From Alkaliphilus peptidifermentans DSM 18978 (GTDB taxonomy: Bacteria > Bacillota > Clostridia > Peptostreptococcales > Natronincolaceae): a stretch of DNA of 64,000 nucleotides. The stretch is from assembly GCF_900101495.1 (NCBI RefSeq), contig NZ_FMUS01000026.1, positions 1 to 64,000 on the forward strand, written 5' to 3'. The translations under genes were made by a program, and so were the position numbers. This document shows positions 8,688-16,967 of this stretch, one piece after another. The notes beneath the pieces were generated by a model, which made no database searches, was not told where the DNA came from, and saw nothing but the letters and a program-made list of their open reading frames with translations. The stretch's first letter is position 1. Every line of letters starts with the position of its first letter.

Positions 8688-8987
8688 TTGAATATACTAT
8701 TATATTTATTAATACTATTGCTAGGTGCATTTATAGGATCTAAAAACCTTTTGAAGGCAAAAATTATGAATAATGTTGGAACCATACAAACCTTTGCTTT
8801 ATTATTTTTACTATTTGTCATGGGTGTAAAAATTGGTTTAGATAAAGACATTATATATTCATTGGGTACAATTGGCCTACAAAGTATTTTTTTAGCCGTA
8901 TTTTCCATAATATTTAGTATTATAGGCGTAAGAATAATATCGAGTAAAGTTCTTAGAGAGAAGGTGAAGACTGAAAATGACATTTAA
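8688..8987 (+). CDS. lysO: LysO-type lysine exporter, N-terminal half
   Basis: The 99-residue product has three or four hydrophobic helices and the LysO (DUF340) N-terminal features LLGAFIGS and LFVMGVKIGLD. In Enterobacteria LysO is one polypeptide that exports L-lysine. Here this half and the next gene are separate. TTG at 8688 is preferred over TTG at 8673 because GGAGGGG lies at 8675-8681. The stop overlaps the next start by 11 bases in another frame, so the two halves are probably translationally coupled. No lysine riboswitch is visible upstream. Confidence 0.8.
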   Translation: MNILLYLLILLLGAFIGSKNLLKAKIMNNVGTIQTFALLFLLFVMGVKIGLDKDIIYSLGTIGLQSIFLAVFSIIFSIIGVRIISSKVLREKVKTENDI

Positions 8988-9582
8988 AATTTTGGCAGCT
9001 GTCTTTCTAGGTATATTTACAGGGTTTTTTCTTTTTCCAGAGTATTTAGTATCACATATTGGATTGTTAATAGACTTTGGCTTATGTCTTCTTTTATTTT
9101 TTGTAGGAATTGATATTGGTAAACAAAAAGACATATTGATTAAAATTAAAGATATGGGTTTTAAAATACTATTAGTACCTATTATGATTGCCTTTGGTAG
9201 CATTATGGGTGCAATGATAGGGGGAGTATTATTAAAAATGCCAATTAATGAGGCAGGAGCCATAGGTGCAGGCTTTGGTTGGTATTCCCTTTCAGCCATT
9301 GAGCTTTCTAAGCATAGTGCTCAATTAGGTACCCTTGCTTTTGCTACTAATGTATCGAGGGAGGTAATTGCACTTATTACTATACCTAGTATTGCAAAAT
9401 ATTTTGGAAAGCTGGAATGCATAGCTCCAGCAGGGGCAACGGCTATGGATACAACCTTACCAATTATTTCAAAATCTACAGATGGGGGTATTGCAGTTAT
9501 TTCCTTTATTACGGGAGTTGTATTATCATCATTAGTACCAATACTAGTGCCCTTAATGATGAAGCTTAATTTTTTATACTAA
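8977..9582 (+). CDS. lysO: LysO-type lysine exporter, C-terminal half
   Basis: This 201-residue membrane protein carries the diagnostic LysO core: LLLFFVGIDIG, GAGFGWYSLSAIELS, ATNVSREVIALI and APAGATAMDTTLPII. About six hydrophobic helices are visible. It overlaps the upstream half by 11 bases and has its own ATG. The two proteins probably form one lysine export carrier in the membrane. A split organisation is found in other Firmicutes, so this is more likely a natural two-gene form than a recent frameshift. Confidence 0.85.
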   Translation: MTFKILAAVFLGIFTGFFLFPEYLVSHIGLLIDFGLCLLLFFVGIDIGKQKDILIKIKDMGFKILLVPIMIAFGSIMGAMIGGVLLKMPINEAGAIGAGFGWYSLSAIELSKHSAQLGTLAFATNVSREVIALITIPSIAKYFGKLECIAPAGATAMDTTLPIISKSTDGGIAVISFITGVVLSSLVPILVPLMMKLNFLY

Positions 9583-9763
9583 CTTTATCATATAAGATTG
9601 AAACTATGAATAAATAGTAGTAGAATCTTACCAGCTCTTTCTGATTGATGTTCTATCAATATTGATATAGAATATAAATATATAAAGTTTTTTATAGATT
9701 TATTTATATCAAATTCCAACTAGTTCTGGTAATTTGTGCTGAAGTATGCATGGAATTTCCAGT

Positions 9764-9790
9764 ATATTAGCTGCAGTGAAGCAGCTATGT
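9764..9790 (+). other. hairpin in the leader of the YheA-like gene
   Basis: TAGCTGC and GCAGCTA form a 7-bp stem with a six-base loop, about 25 bases before the start codon. No T run follows, so it is not a terminator. Upstream (about 9650-9672) an imperfect AT-rich palindrome around CAATATTG is also present. Confidence 0.4.
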
Positions 9791-9812
9791 AATTATAAAA
9801 GGGGGAAGTATC

Positions 9813-10160
9813 ATGAACGCATATGACTATGCACACCAATTGGCACATGCCTTAAAAAATAGTGAAGAATACAAAACATATAAACAATTGGAGATGAAAT
9901 TAAATGGTCATCCTGAAGTAAAGAAGGCAATGGATGATTTTAGAAAACGTCAATTTGAAATTCAAAGCGCACAAATGATGGGTCAAAAAGTTGAGGAGGA
10001 TAAGATAGAAAAGCTACAGGAACTCCACAACATGTTAATGAAGGATCAAATTATTAGTGATTTTATGCATTCGGAGTTTAGACTAACTCAAATGATGTCA
10101 GATATCTATAAAATACTTGGTGAAGCGTTAGATCTTGATTTTAGCTTTGGACAAGATTAG
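9813..10160 (+). CDS. YheA/YlbF family protein (UPF0342-like)
   Basis: This 115-residue, helical, charged protein fits the YlbF/YmcA/YheA superfamily. It opens with YDYAHQLAHALKNSEEYKTYK and has HPEVKKAMDDFRKRQFEIQ in the middle. B. subtilis YlbF and YmcA form the Y-complex that assists RNase Y. YheA is less well understood, and this sequence looks closest to YheA. GGGGGAAG precedes the ATG. It stands alone with a terminator at 10239. Confidence 0.88.
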   Translation: MNAYDYAHQLAHALKNSEEYKTYKQLEMKLNGHPEVKKAMDDFRKRQFEIQSAQMMGQKVEEDKIEKLQELHNMLMKDQIISDFMHSEFRLTQMMSDIYKILGEALDLDFSFGQD

Positions 10161-10238
10161 ATTATGTTTAATTTTAGTGACAAATCTTGTTGTTTTTAAT
10201 ACCTAAAAATAAAGATTTGTTATATACTTTTATTTTGA

Positions 10239-10262
10239 AAGCAGCTCTTAGCTGCTTTTTTT
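10239..10262 (+). terminator. intrinsic terminator of the YheA-like gene
   Basis: AAGCAGCT (10239-10246) pairs with AGCTGCTT (10250-10257) over a three-base loop, followed by TTTTT. A wider ACAAATCTT/AAGATTTGT inverted repeat lies just upstream (about 10180-10220). Confidence 0.88.
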
Positions 10263-10547
10263 ATTTGTGAAACCTTGTGTTTTTATAATGATAATAATAT
10301 AATAATATTCGGAAGAATTTATGAAATTTGTTGAAATACATATATAAATATTTTTTTTGACAATTAGAATAGTTAAAATTTTCCTATGTATTACATTAAA
10401 ATTGTGGAGAAACTGTAATATAACAGGAAATGAATCGTTTATAATGATACGTGGGATGGATAGTCCACGTTTTATTGATGTATTGGAAGTATTAGCATAC
10501 AATTACCATACAATTATTGCCTTAGGTTAAGTTAGGAGATGTTTTAA
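10263..10547. other. AT-rich gene-free region upstream of trmR
   Basis: A TTGACA hexamer (10357-10362) has no matching -10 at normal spacing. A hairpin ACGTGG/CCACGT (10449-10470) followed by TTTTATT could act as an attenuator or terminator before trmR. No ORF is supported. Confidence 0.45.
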
Positions 10548-11204
10548 TTGGGTAATATTACTGACAAATATGTAGAAAAATATATAAGAGAAGTACTACC
10601 AGAGCAAAAAGGAATTTTTAAGGAAATGGAAGAATATGCTGAAGAATTTAAGGTTCCAATTGTTCATAAAGAGGTAGCTGCACTATTGCAGGTTTTAGCA
10701 AAATCTATTAATGCAAAAAGAGTATTAGAGGTAGGAACGGCAATTGCATACTCTACATTATTACTATGTGATGCTATGAAATTAAATGGTGGACATATAA
10801 CAACAATAGAACGTAACGATTCAATGGTGTTAGAAGCAAAAAAAAACATTTTAAAATCAGGTATGGAGGATAGAGTAAGGCTAATACAAGGTGATGCACA
10901 GGACGTTCTTAAATTTCTTGACAATGAATATGATCTAATATTTTTGGACGGAGCAAAGGGGCAGTATAATGAATTTTTAAATGACTGTTTACATCTACTG
11001 AAGCCCGGTGGACTATTAATCTCAGATAATATTCTATTTAAGGGAATGATAGCAACTGATATGTACGCTATTAGAAGAAAAAGAACAATAACAAATAGAA
11101 TGAGAGCATATTTAGAAACGATTTGTAATCATTCAGAATTAGATACTAGTATTATCCCAATTGGTGACGGTCTGGCCATTAGCTATAAAAGTAGGAGGAT
11201 CTAA
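10548..11204 (+). CDS. trmR: tRNA 5-hydroxyuridine methyltransferase
   Basis: This 218-residue class I SAM-dependent O-methyltransferase has the glycine-rich motif VLEVGTAIAYSTLLL, the acidic TTIERN and the metal-site region DLIFLDGAKGQY ... SDNILFKG. In B. subtilis the homologue TrmR (YrrM) methylates 5-hydroxyuridine at tRNA position 34 to 5-methoxyuridine. The next gene encodes the U32-type hydroxylase that supplies this substrate, and udk follows as in Bacillus, which supports the assignment. The TTG start follows TAGGAGATG. Confidence 0.92.
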   Translation: MGNITDKYVEKYIREVLPEQKGIFKEMEEYAEEFKVPIVHKEVAALLQVLAKSINAKRVLEVGTAIAYSTLLLCDAMKLNGGHITTIERNDSMVLEAKKNILKSGMEDRVRLIQGDAQDVLKFLDNEYDLIFLDGAKGQYNEFLNDCLHLLKPGGLLISDNILFKGMIATDMYAIRRKRTITNRMRAYLETICNHSELDTSIIPIGDGLAISYKSRRI

Positions 11205-11205
11205 T

Positions 11206-12435
11206 ATGAGAAAAGTTGAACTTTTAGCACCAGCAGGTGATTTAGAACGTCTAAAAATTGCAATTCTTTATGGCGCCGATGCTGTGTATGTAGGTGGTCA
11301 AATATTTGGACTTAGGGCTGCGGCAAAAAACTTCACCATAGAGGAACTGGCAGAAGGAGTGGAATTTGCACATAAAAGAGGAGTTCAAATTTTTGTAACG
11401 GCCAATATTATACCTCACAATGAGGATCTACATGAACTGCCTGATTATCTTAAACAATTGTACAGTATAGGAGTTGATGCCATCATAGTGTCTGATCCAG
11501 GTACATTTTCTATGGTAAGAGAAGCTGTACCAGAGATGGAAATTCATATAAGTACGCAGGCTAATAATGTAAATTATAAAACCTTTCAATTTTGGCATCA
11601 GCTAGGTGCTAAACGAGTGGTACTAGCGAGAGAGTTGTCTGTTAATGAGATAAAAGAAATTCGTGATAATATACCTTCAGATCTAGACCTTGAGGGCTTT
11701 GTACATGGAGCTATGTGTATTTCTTATTCAGGTAGATGTTTGCTAAGTAATTATATGGCAAATAGAGATGCTAATAAAGGGGAATGCGCACAACCATGTC
11801 GATGGAAATATGCATTGGTTGAAGAAAAACGTCCAGGTGAATATATGCCAGTTTATGAAGATGAAAGAGGTACCTACTTCATGAATGCAAAGGATTTATG
11901 TATGATCCATCATGTAGATAAGGTTATTCAGGCTGGTGTTTATAGTCTTAAAATAGAAGGTAGAATGAAAACAACCTATTATGTTGCTACTGTAGTAAGA
12001 GCCTATAGAAAAGCAATAGATAGCTATCTAAAGAACCCAGAGAATTGGACTTGCCCTCCTGAATTATATGAAGAGCTACAGAAAGCAAGCCACAGAGAAT
12101 TTACTACAGGCTTTTATTTTGATAAGCCTGGTAAGGACGAGCATCTCTATACGGAACATTCATACGTAAGAAATTATGAGTTTATAGGTATGGTTTTGGA
12201 GGGAGACAAGGGTGATGGAATTACTGTTGTTGAGCAAAGAAATCGCTTCTATAAAGGAGACAAAATAGAAATTCTTACACCAAGGGAAGAAATCATACAT
12301 ACAACAATTGAGGACATGTGGGATGAAGACGGCAATTCAATTGAAGTAGCACCCCACCCTAAGCAGATAGTAAAAATGAAAATTAACTGCGAAGTAGAGC
12401 CTTATGATTTGCTTAGAAAAGAAAGAGTTGAATAA
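11206..12435 (+). CDS. trhP: U32 family tRNA uridine hydroxylation protein
   Basis: The 409-residue protein is a peptidase U32 family member with ELLAPAGDLERLKIAILYGADAVYVGG at the N-terminus and the family signature around ISYSGRCLLSNYM ... GECAQPCRWKY, whose cysteines probably bind an Fe-S cluster. TrhP homologues take part in prephenate-dependent hydroxylation of U34 in tRNA. ATG at 11206 follows TAGGAGG one base past the trmR stop. Bacillus has two genes, yrrN and yrrO, in this place; only the full-length form is present here. Confidence 0.93.
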   Translation: MRKVELLAPAGDLERLKIAILYGADAVYVGGQIFGLRAAAKNFTIEELAEGVEFAHKRGVQIFVTANIIPHNEDLHELPDYLKQLYSIGVDAIIVSDPGTFSMVREAVPEMEIHISTQANNVNYKTFQFWHQLGAKRVVLARELSVNEIKEIRDNIPSDLDLEGFVHGAMCISYSGRCLLSNYMANRDANKGECAQPCRWKYALVEEKRPGEYMPVYEDERGTYFMNAKDLCMIHHVDKVIQAGVYSLKIEGRMKTTYYVATVVRAYRKAIDSYLKNPENWTCPPELYEELQKASHREFTTGFYFDKPGKDEHLYTEHSYVRNYEFIGMVLEGDKGDGITVVEQRNRFYKGDKIEILTPREEIIHTTIEDMWDEDGNSIEVAPHPKQIVKMKINCEVEPYDLLRKERVE

Positions 12436-12463
12436 AAACTATATAAGAGAGGAATGACTTATA

Positions 12464-13096
12464 TTGAAAAGGCCGATTCTAATTGGAATAACTGGGGGGA
12501 CAGGATCGGGTAAGAGTACTGTCGCAAAAGCAATTTTTGAAAGCTTGTCCCAAAAGAATATATTAATTATTGAACAGGATTCTTATTATAAAGATCAAAG
12601 TAACTTAAGCTTTGAAGAAAGAACAAAAACTAATTATGACCATCCATTTGCATTTGATACAGAGCTATTAGTTGAACATATGAAATCTCTATTATCTAAC
12701 AAACCTATAGAAAAACCTATTTATGATTTTGAAAAGCATAATAGAAAAAAAGAAACAGAGCTAATTCGCCCTAAAGATATTATTATACTTGAGGGTATTA
12801 TGCTGCTTGATGTTCCAGTTTTGAGAGAAATGATGGATATTAAAATATTCGTAGATACAGATGCAGATGTAAGAATTATTAGAAGAATTGTAAGAGATAT
12901 AAATTCAAGAGGAAGAACTCTTGATTCTGTAATAAACCAATACCTAACCACTGTAAGACCAGCCCACCTACAGTTTGTAGAACCTAATAAAAAGTATGCA
13001 GATATAATTATACCTGAAGGCGGAAATAATCAAGTGGCAATTGATATAATGGTGGCGAAAATTAAATCAATAATTTCTGAAAGAAGTATTGTTTAG
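12464..13096 (+). CDS. udk: uridine kinase
   Basis: The 210-residue kinase phosphorylates uridine and cytidine in pyrimidine salvage. The P-loop [12 protein letters not shown] is at residues 8-19, EQDSYYKD is the substrate loop, and NYDHPFAFD and ILEGIMLL follow. The [12 protein letters not shown] lid motif is present. TTG at 12464 follows GAGAGG at a longer than usual spacing of about 11 bases. The gene is in the trmR-trhP-udk order known from B. subtilis. Confidence 0.95.
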   Translation: MKRPILIGITGGTGSGKSTVAKAIFESLSQKNILIIEQDSYYKDQSNLSFEERTKTNYDHPFAFDTELLVEHMKSLLSNKPIEKPIYDFEKHNRKKETELIRPKDIIILEGIMLLDVPVLREMMDIKIFVDTDADVRIIRRIVRDINSRGRTLDSVINQYLTTVRPAHLQFVEPNKKYADIIIPEGGNNQVAIDIMVAKIKSIISERSIV

Positions 13097-13112
13097 AGGG
13101 TAACAGATGTTT

Positions 13113-13158
13113 AAATCCCCTATCATTTGATAATAATATAAAAAAGATAGGGGGATTT
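13113..13158 (+). terminator. hairpin between udk and the PBP gene, covering the PBP ribosome binding site
   Basis: AAATCCCCTATC (13113-13124) pairs with GATAGGGGGATTT (13146-13158) with one bulged G. The 3' arm contains the AGGGGG ribosome binding site of the PBP gene, and its TTTTT tail runs directly into the ATG at 13161. It can act as a terminator for udk and can also hide the start site of the PBP. Confidence 0.7.
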
Positions 13159-13160
13159 TT

Positions 13161-14846
13161 ATGCTTAAAAACCCAGATGAAAAATTAAATAAAAACATAA
13201 TAACAAAAAGACTTTTATTTTTAGGTGTTATATCTACCATATTTATTATAGCTCTGGGTATAAGATTATTTTATCTTCAGATTGTCAAACATGATCTTTA
13301 TACAACAGAGGTCAACAAGCAACGAAGTCTAACTATTCCATTAAACAGTGGTAGGGGTTATTTTTTTGACCGTAATTTTATTCCTTTAACAGATAGAACA
13401 GAAGACGTTGTAATTATACTATTCCCACAGCTATTCATCCAAAACGAAGAAAATTTAAGCCTTCTAGAGTCAATTACTAATATTCCTTCTTCAAATTTAG
13501 AGAAGCGAATTAAGTCAACTCAGGCTCCCCTGGAGTTTGATGTTGAAGTTGATATTAATTGGAAAGCAGAAGAAATAATAAGAACAAGAGGGTTATTTAT
13601 TGTAAATAGAAGATCTAGATACGACGACAATCCGTTGCTAGCACATATCATAGGATATATCAATAGTACTGATAAAAAAGGAATGTCAGGCTTGGAAAAA
13701 TCATTTAATAGTATTTTATCAAACTCAGATGAAAAATCATTAGCAGCTGTTGTTGATGGGAGGAAAAGGTTTTTGCCAGGTGAAGGTTATTACTTTAATA
13801 CCTCCACCAAAGAAAGTACCCATGTACAATTAACTATTGACTTTCATTTTCAAAAACTAGTAGAAGAGATTTTAGACAAGTATAACAGTAATGGTGCAGT
13901 TGTAATAAGTGATATCAAAACAGGTGAAGTATTAACCTTGGCCAGCAGGCCAAACTTTGCTCCTAACAATATTAACTACCATTTAAATAGTAGTGGAGAT
14001 GAGCTCTTCAACAAAGCAATTCAAATGACTTTCCCACCTGGTTCAATTTTTAAATTGATTGTTACGGCAGAGGGATTAGAAAAAGGTTTAATAGATATTG
14101 ATGAAAGCTTTTTCTGTAGTGGCGTAGAGATTATTGGAAACACACAAATACGATGCAGCTCCCATAATAGAGGAGGACACGGAGATATAACTTTTAGAGA
14201 TTCCTTTGCTGAATCCTGTAATTCTACTTTTATACAAATTGGACAAAAAATAGGAGCAAAGAATATTATAAAAATGGCAGAAAGATTTGGATTGGGAAAA
14301 AAAATAGATATAGGAGTATTAGAGGAAGAATCAGGAAATCTTCCACAAGGTGACAGCTTACTAGGGCCCTCCATAGGTAATATTTCGATAGGACAAGGCG
14401 AAATAGAGGTTACACCCCTACAGATAAATCAACTCACACAAATAATAGCCAATAATGGTATTAAGAAAGATCTTAGCTTAATAAAAGCAATAGTTGATGA
14501 TAATTACGGAACAATAGAGACATTTAAGGAAATTAAAGAGGAGGTAATTATATCAGAAGAAATTGCATATGAGCTTCAAACTCTTATGAATAAAGTAATG
14601 ATGGATGGAACTGGAAAACTAGTCGGAGGATTGGCTCCCTTAACAGCAGGTAAAACTGGCTCTGCTCAGTCCACCGACAGGGGAGTAGCAACTCTTCATG
14701 GATGGTTTACAGGTTATTATCCTTATGATGAACCTAAATATGCAATTACAATATTTATTCAAAATGGTGGCTTTGGAAGTCAGGCTGCAGTACCTATTTT
14801 TAGAGATATTATTGAGGAGATCATTAATAAAGGAGAACCATATTAA
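13161..14846 (+). CDS. class B penicillin-binding protein (PBP2/SpoVD-like transpeptidase)
   Basis: The 561-residue protein has a short cytoplasmic tail, one membrane anchor (about residues 19-39), a PBP dimerisation domain and a transpeptidase domain. The active-site serine is S295 in GSIFK; SCNST supplies the SxN motif and AGKTGSAQS the KTG motif. It cross-links peptidoglycan at the outer membrane face. The position after udk matches that of pbpI (yrrR) in B. subtilis, but closeness to sigK also allows a sporulation role. Its ribosome binding site lies in the 3' arm of the upstream hairpin. It ends in a terminator that includes its stop codon. Confidence 0.92.
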   Translation: MLKNPDEKLNKNIITKRLLFLGVISTIFIIALGIRLFYLQIVKHDLYTTEVNKQRSLTIPLNSGRGYFFDRNFIPLTDRTEDVVIILFPQLFIQNEENLSLLESITNIPSSNLEKRIKSTQAPLEFDVEVDINWKAEEIIRTRGLFIVNRRSRYDDNPLLAHIIGYINSTDKKGMSGLEKSFNSILSNSDEKSLAAVVDGRKRFLPGEGYYFNTSTKESTHVQLTIDFHFQKLVEEILDKYNSNGAVVISDIKTGEVLTLASRPNFAPNNINYHLNSSGDELFNKAIQMTFPPGSIFKLIVTAEGLEKGLIDIDESFFCSGVEIIGNTQIRCSSHNRGGHGDITFRDSFAESCNSTFIQIGQKIGAKNIIKMAERFGLGKKIDIGVLEEESGNLPQGDSLLGPSIGNISIGQGEIEVTPLQINQLTQIIANNGIKKDLSLIKAIVDDNYGTIETFKEIKEEVIISEEIAYELQTLMNKVMMDGTGKLVGGLAPLTAGKTGSAQSTDRGVATLHGWFTGYYPYDEPKYAITIFIQNGGFGSQAAVPIFRDIIEEIINKGEPY

Positions 14847-14860
14847 GGTTCTCCTTTATT
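14826..14860 (+). terminator. terminator hairpin spanning the PBP stop codon
   Basis: AATAAAGGAGAACC (14826-14839) pairs perfectly with GGTTCTCCTTTATT (14847-14860). The seven-base loop holds the TAA stop codon. The T run is weak (TTTATT). Confidence 0.75.
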
Positions 14861-14913
14861 AAATTTCAATTAAAAATAGACCAAGGCAGACAAAGGTAAT
14901 TTATATAAGTACA

Positions 14914-14943
14914 TGCACATATGTAGATTCTTCCACATATTAT
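14914..14943 (+). promoter_or_regulatory. possible sigma-E-type promoter of sigK
   Basis: An ACATATG -35-like element and CATATTAT (-10-like; consensus CATACAnT) lie about 13 bases apart, upstream of sigK. The match is partial. It is suggested because sigK is under sigma-E control in Bacillus. Confidence 0.3.
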
Positions 14944-14987
14944 TAAGAGTGACCTATTATTAGGTTTTTAGGAAGGAGCTGATCTAC

Positions 14988-15698
14988 ATGTGGGCAGTTT
15001 TATCAGGAATATTTCCTTTGATTGCAAAGCCTTTTATGCTTTCAGTTTCTTACATCTCCAGCAGTACGTCCTTCCCTCAGCCTTTGAGTCCGGAGGAAGA
15101 GACAGAGTATTTAGCAAGATTCGAAGAGGGAGATGAAGAGGCGAGGAATATACTAGTTGAAAGAAATTTAAGATTAGTTGCACATATAGTTAAAAAATAT
15201 AGTAATATAGGCTGTGACAGTGATGATTTAATTTCCATAGGAACTATTGGATTAATAAAGGGTATTACAACGTTTGATAGAAGTAAGGGAACAAGACTAG
15301 CAACATATGCAGCAAGATGTATCGAAAATGAAATATTAATGACTATTCGTTCCAATAAAAAGCTAAAAACCGAAGTATCTTTGCAGGAGCCAATAGGCAT
15401 GGATAAGGAAGGTAATGAGATAAGTCTCCTGGATCTATTGGGAACGGAACCAGACAAGGTACTTGAAGAGGTTGAACTTAAGATGCAGATTAAAAAGCTA
15501 TACAAAAAAATGTCTTCAGTATTGAAGAAAAGAGAGCGAATAGTTTTAGAGCTACGATATGGCATAAGCTGTGGTGGTAGCATGACTCAAAGGGAAATTG
15601 CAAAGATGTTAGGAATATCGAGATCCTATGTTTCAAGAATTGAAAAAAGAGCAGTTAAAAAACTCTTTAAATCTTTTCAGAATAATGATGAAAGCTAA
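14988..15698 (+). CDS. sigK: RNA polymerase sigma-K factor (pro-sigma-K form)
   Basis: The 236-residue sigma factor drives late mother-cell transcription during sporulation. The hydrophobic N-terminal 20 residues (MWAVLSGIFPLIAKPF) look like the pro-sequence removed by SpoIVFB in Bacillus. Region 2 (NLRLVAHIVKKY, DLISIGTIGLIKGI) and region 4 (RERIVLELRYG, TQREIAKMLGISRSYVSRIEKRA) are intact. The gene is not interrupted by a skin-like element. AGGAAGGAG precedes the ATG by nine bases. A shared bidirectional terminator separates it from the convergent DUF881 gene. Confidence 0.96.
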   Translation: MWAVLSGIFPLIAKPFMLSVSYISSSTSFPQPLSPEEETEYLARFEEGDEEARNILVERNLRLVAHIVKKYSNIGCDSDDLISIGTIGLIKGITTFDRSKGTRLATYAARCIENEILMTIRSNKKLKTEVSLQEPIGMDKEGNEISLLDLLGTEPDKVLEEVELKMQIKKLYKKMSSVLKKRERIVLELRYGISCGGSMTQREIAKMLGISRSYVSRIEKRAVKKLFKSFQNNDES

Positions 15699-15760
15699 AA
15701 GTAGAGTGTTTTTTTAAAATACCGAGGTTATATATTAAAAAACTATATGTAATAATATAA

Positions 15761-15805
15761 AATCCCAATATAATTGCGCTAATAATGCGTCATTATATTG
15801 GGATT
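15761..15805. terminator. bidirectional terminator between sigK and the DUF881 gene
   Basis: AATCCCAATATAAT (15761-15774) and ATTATATTGGGATT (15792-15805) form a 14-bp stem. T runs follow on both strands (TTTTT on plus, TTTT on minus), serving the two convergent genes. Confidence 0.85.
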
Positions 15806-15817
15806 TTTGTAATTTTA

Positions 15818-16537
15818 TTAATTACTTGCTTCTACCGGCTTAGCATACTCGAAGCCTTGAACCTTATTATATCTTGGTACTATAATATTTGCTTCTCGCT
15901 TAATATTTACCTGAAGATTTGTATTTTTATCAATCTCATGCAAAACTCCATAATCGATATTAAGGGCAGTTTCAAGTGCTTTAGCATCTCCAATTGCAGC
16001 AACATGAATTGGTGGTGTCACCGGTACTGAATTAATAATTATGTTTCTGGAAGTAGGAAGTATCTCAGTAGTGGCAAGAACTCTTTGATCATTAATAGTA
16101 ATTGCATCTGCACCAGCACCGTTTAATATATTAATTATATCAATTAAATATAAATAGCTATCATAGTGTCCATAATAAATAGGTTCGTTTTGAGGATCAG
16201 AAATACTAACTACAATTCCAGGACCTTCTAATGAGCGCATTCCTGCTATTGATTGATATTTTTTAAGTTCTTCCTGTAAATTCTTAATTAGGTAACTTTC
16301 GCTAGCCTCTGATAACTCATAGGATAAAATTTCATTTTCTAGAATCCTTATCTCCTCTTTAAGGGATTGGCTTTCAGCACGTAAGTATTCTAGCTGTTTC
16401 ATCATCTGTTGGGCTTTTTGTGTTGATAATAGCCCTTCACCTGTAGTACTTCTTACAGTTTGAAACTGCATCGCAATAATAAGTCCAAGAATTAAGAGTA
16501 ATGCCCCCATAACTATGTTTTTTTGTTGGATTTTCAT
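15818..16537 (-). CDS. DUF881 family membrane-anchored coiled-coil protein (YlxW/YlxX-like)
   Basis: The 239-residue protein has one N-terminal membrane segment (about residues 8-25), a coiled-coil stretch (about 40-95) and a C-terminal DUF881 domain with GMRSLEGPGIVVSISDP and GADAITINDQRV. DUF881 proteins are often found near cell division or sporulation genes; their role is unclear. The ATG on the minus strand is preceded by GGAGGCATT. It is transcribed towards sigK and shares a terminator with it. Confidence 0.9.
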   Translation of the reverse strand: MKIQQKNIVMGALLLILGLIIAMQFQTVRSTTGEGLLSTQKAQQMMKQLEYLRAESQSLKEEIRILENEILSYELSEASESYLIKNLQEELKKYQSIAGMRSLEGPGIVVSISDPQNEPIYYGHYDSYLYLIDIINILNGAGADAITINDQRVLATTEILPTSRNIIINSVPVTPPIHVAAIGDAKALETALNIDYGVLHEIDKNTNLQVNIKREANIIVPRYNKVQGFEYAKPVEASN

Positions 16538-16967
16538 TTTAATGCCTCCGATTAATCTATATATTAAACTAGCGTGTACTATATTTTAGATGGATGATAA
16601 TTATAAAATAAAAGCTAAACTCCACAACATAATAAAAAACAATAATATATGCTTTTTAATTATATCATAATTGAAACCTTAAGTTTTGAAGGAAAATAAA
16701 AATTTTTTAAAATTATTTACATTCTTGATGGCTTTTAAAAAGATATGAAACTTCTTATCTTATTATCTTGCGCTCTTTTTTTATTTCACTAGTTTAAAAA
16801 TCGGGTTTTTATTAACTTTATACTTTGTTACAGTATAAAAATTAACAAAAATTTAGACTTTTAGAATGGAATTTGTTACTATTATGATTAAAGAGGTATA
16901 CAGGAATACAATTACATAGCTTGATGACTAATATTAACACAAAATTTCCTGTGAAGGAGGGATAAAA
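16538..16967. other. divergent intergenic region with an inverted repeat
   Basis: These 430 bases separate the minus-strand DUF881 gene from the plus-strand XRE-TPR gene. An 8-bp inverted repeat TTTATACT-7-AGTATAAA (16817-16839) could be an operator. TTGTTA (16873-16878) with TATACA 18 bases on (16897-16902) is a possible promoter of the regulator. TTAAGTTTTGAAGGA near 16680 resembles the sequence before dcd and argR but has no -10 partner. No ORF is supported. Confidence 0.45.

Noticed and set aside
8977-8987. A frameshift error in the lysine exporter
   Set aside because: Both halves have plausible starts, and the split form is known from other Firmicutes; an ATG with coupling overlap argues for two genes.
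10357-10390. A sigma-A promoter at TTGACA upstream of trmR
   Set aside because: No -10 hexamer is found at 16-18 bases; the nearest candidate is 22 bases away.
15785-16030. An 81-codon plus-strand frame after sigK
   Set aside because: It starts in the loop of the bidirectional terminator and is antisense to the DUF881 gene.
16893-16925. A sigma-H promoter for the XRE-TPR gene at ACAGGAATA
   Set aside because: The -35 fits, but the sequence 11-12 bases on (CTTGATG) has no GAAT core.
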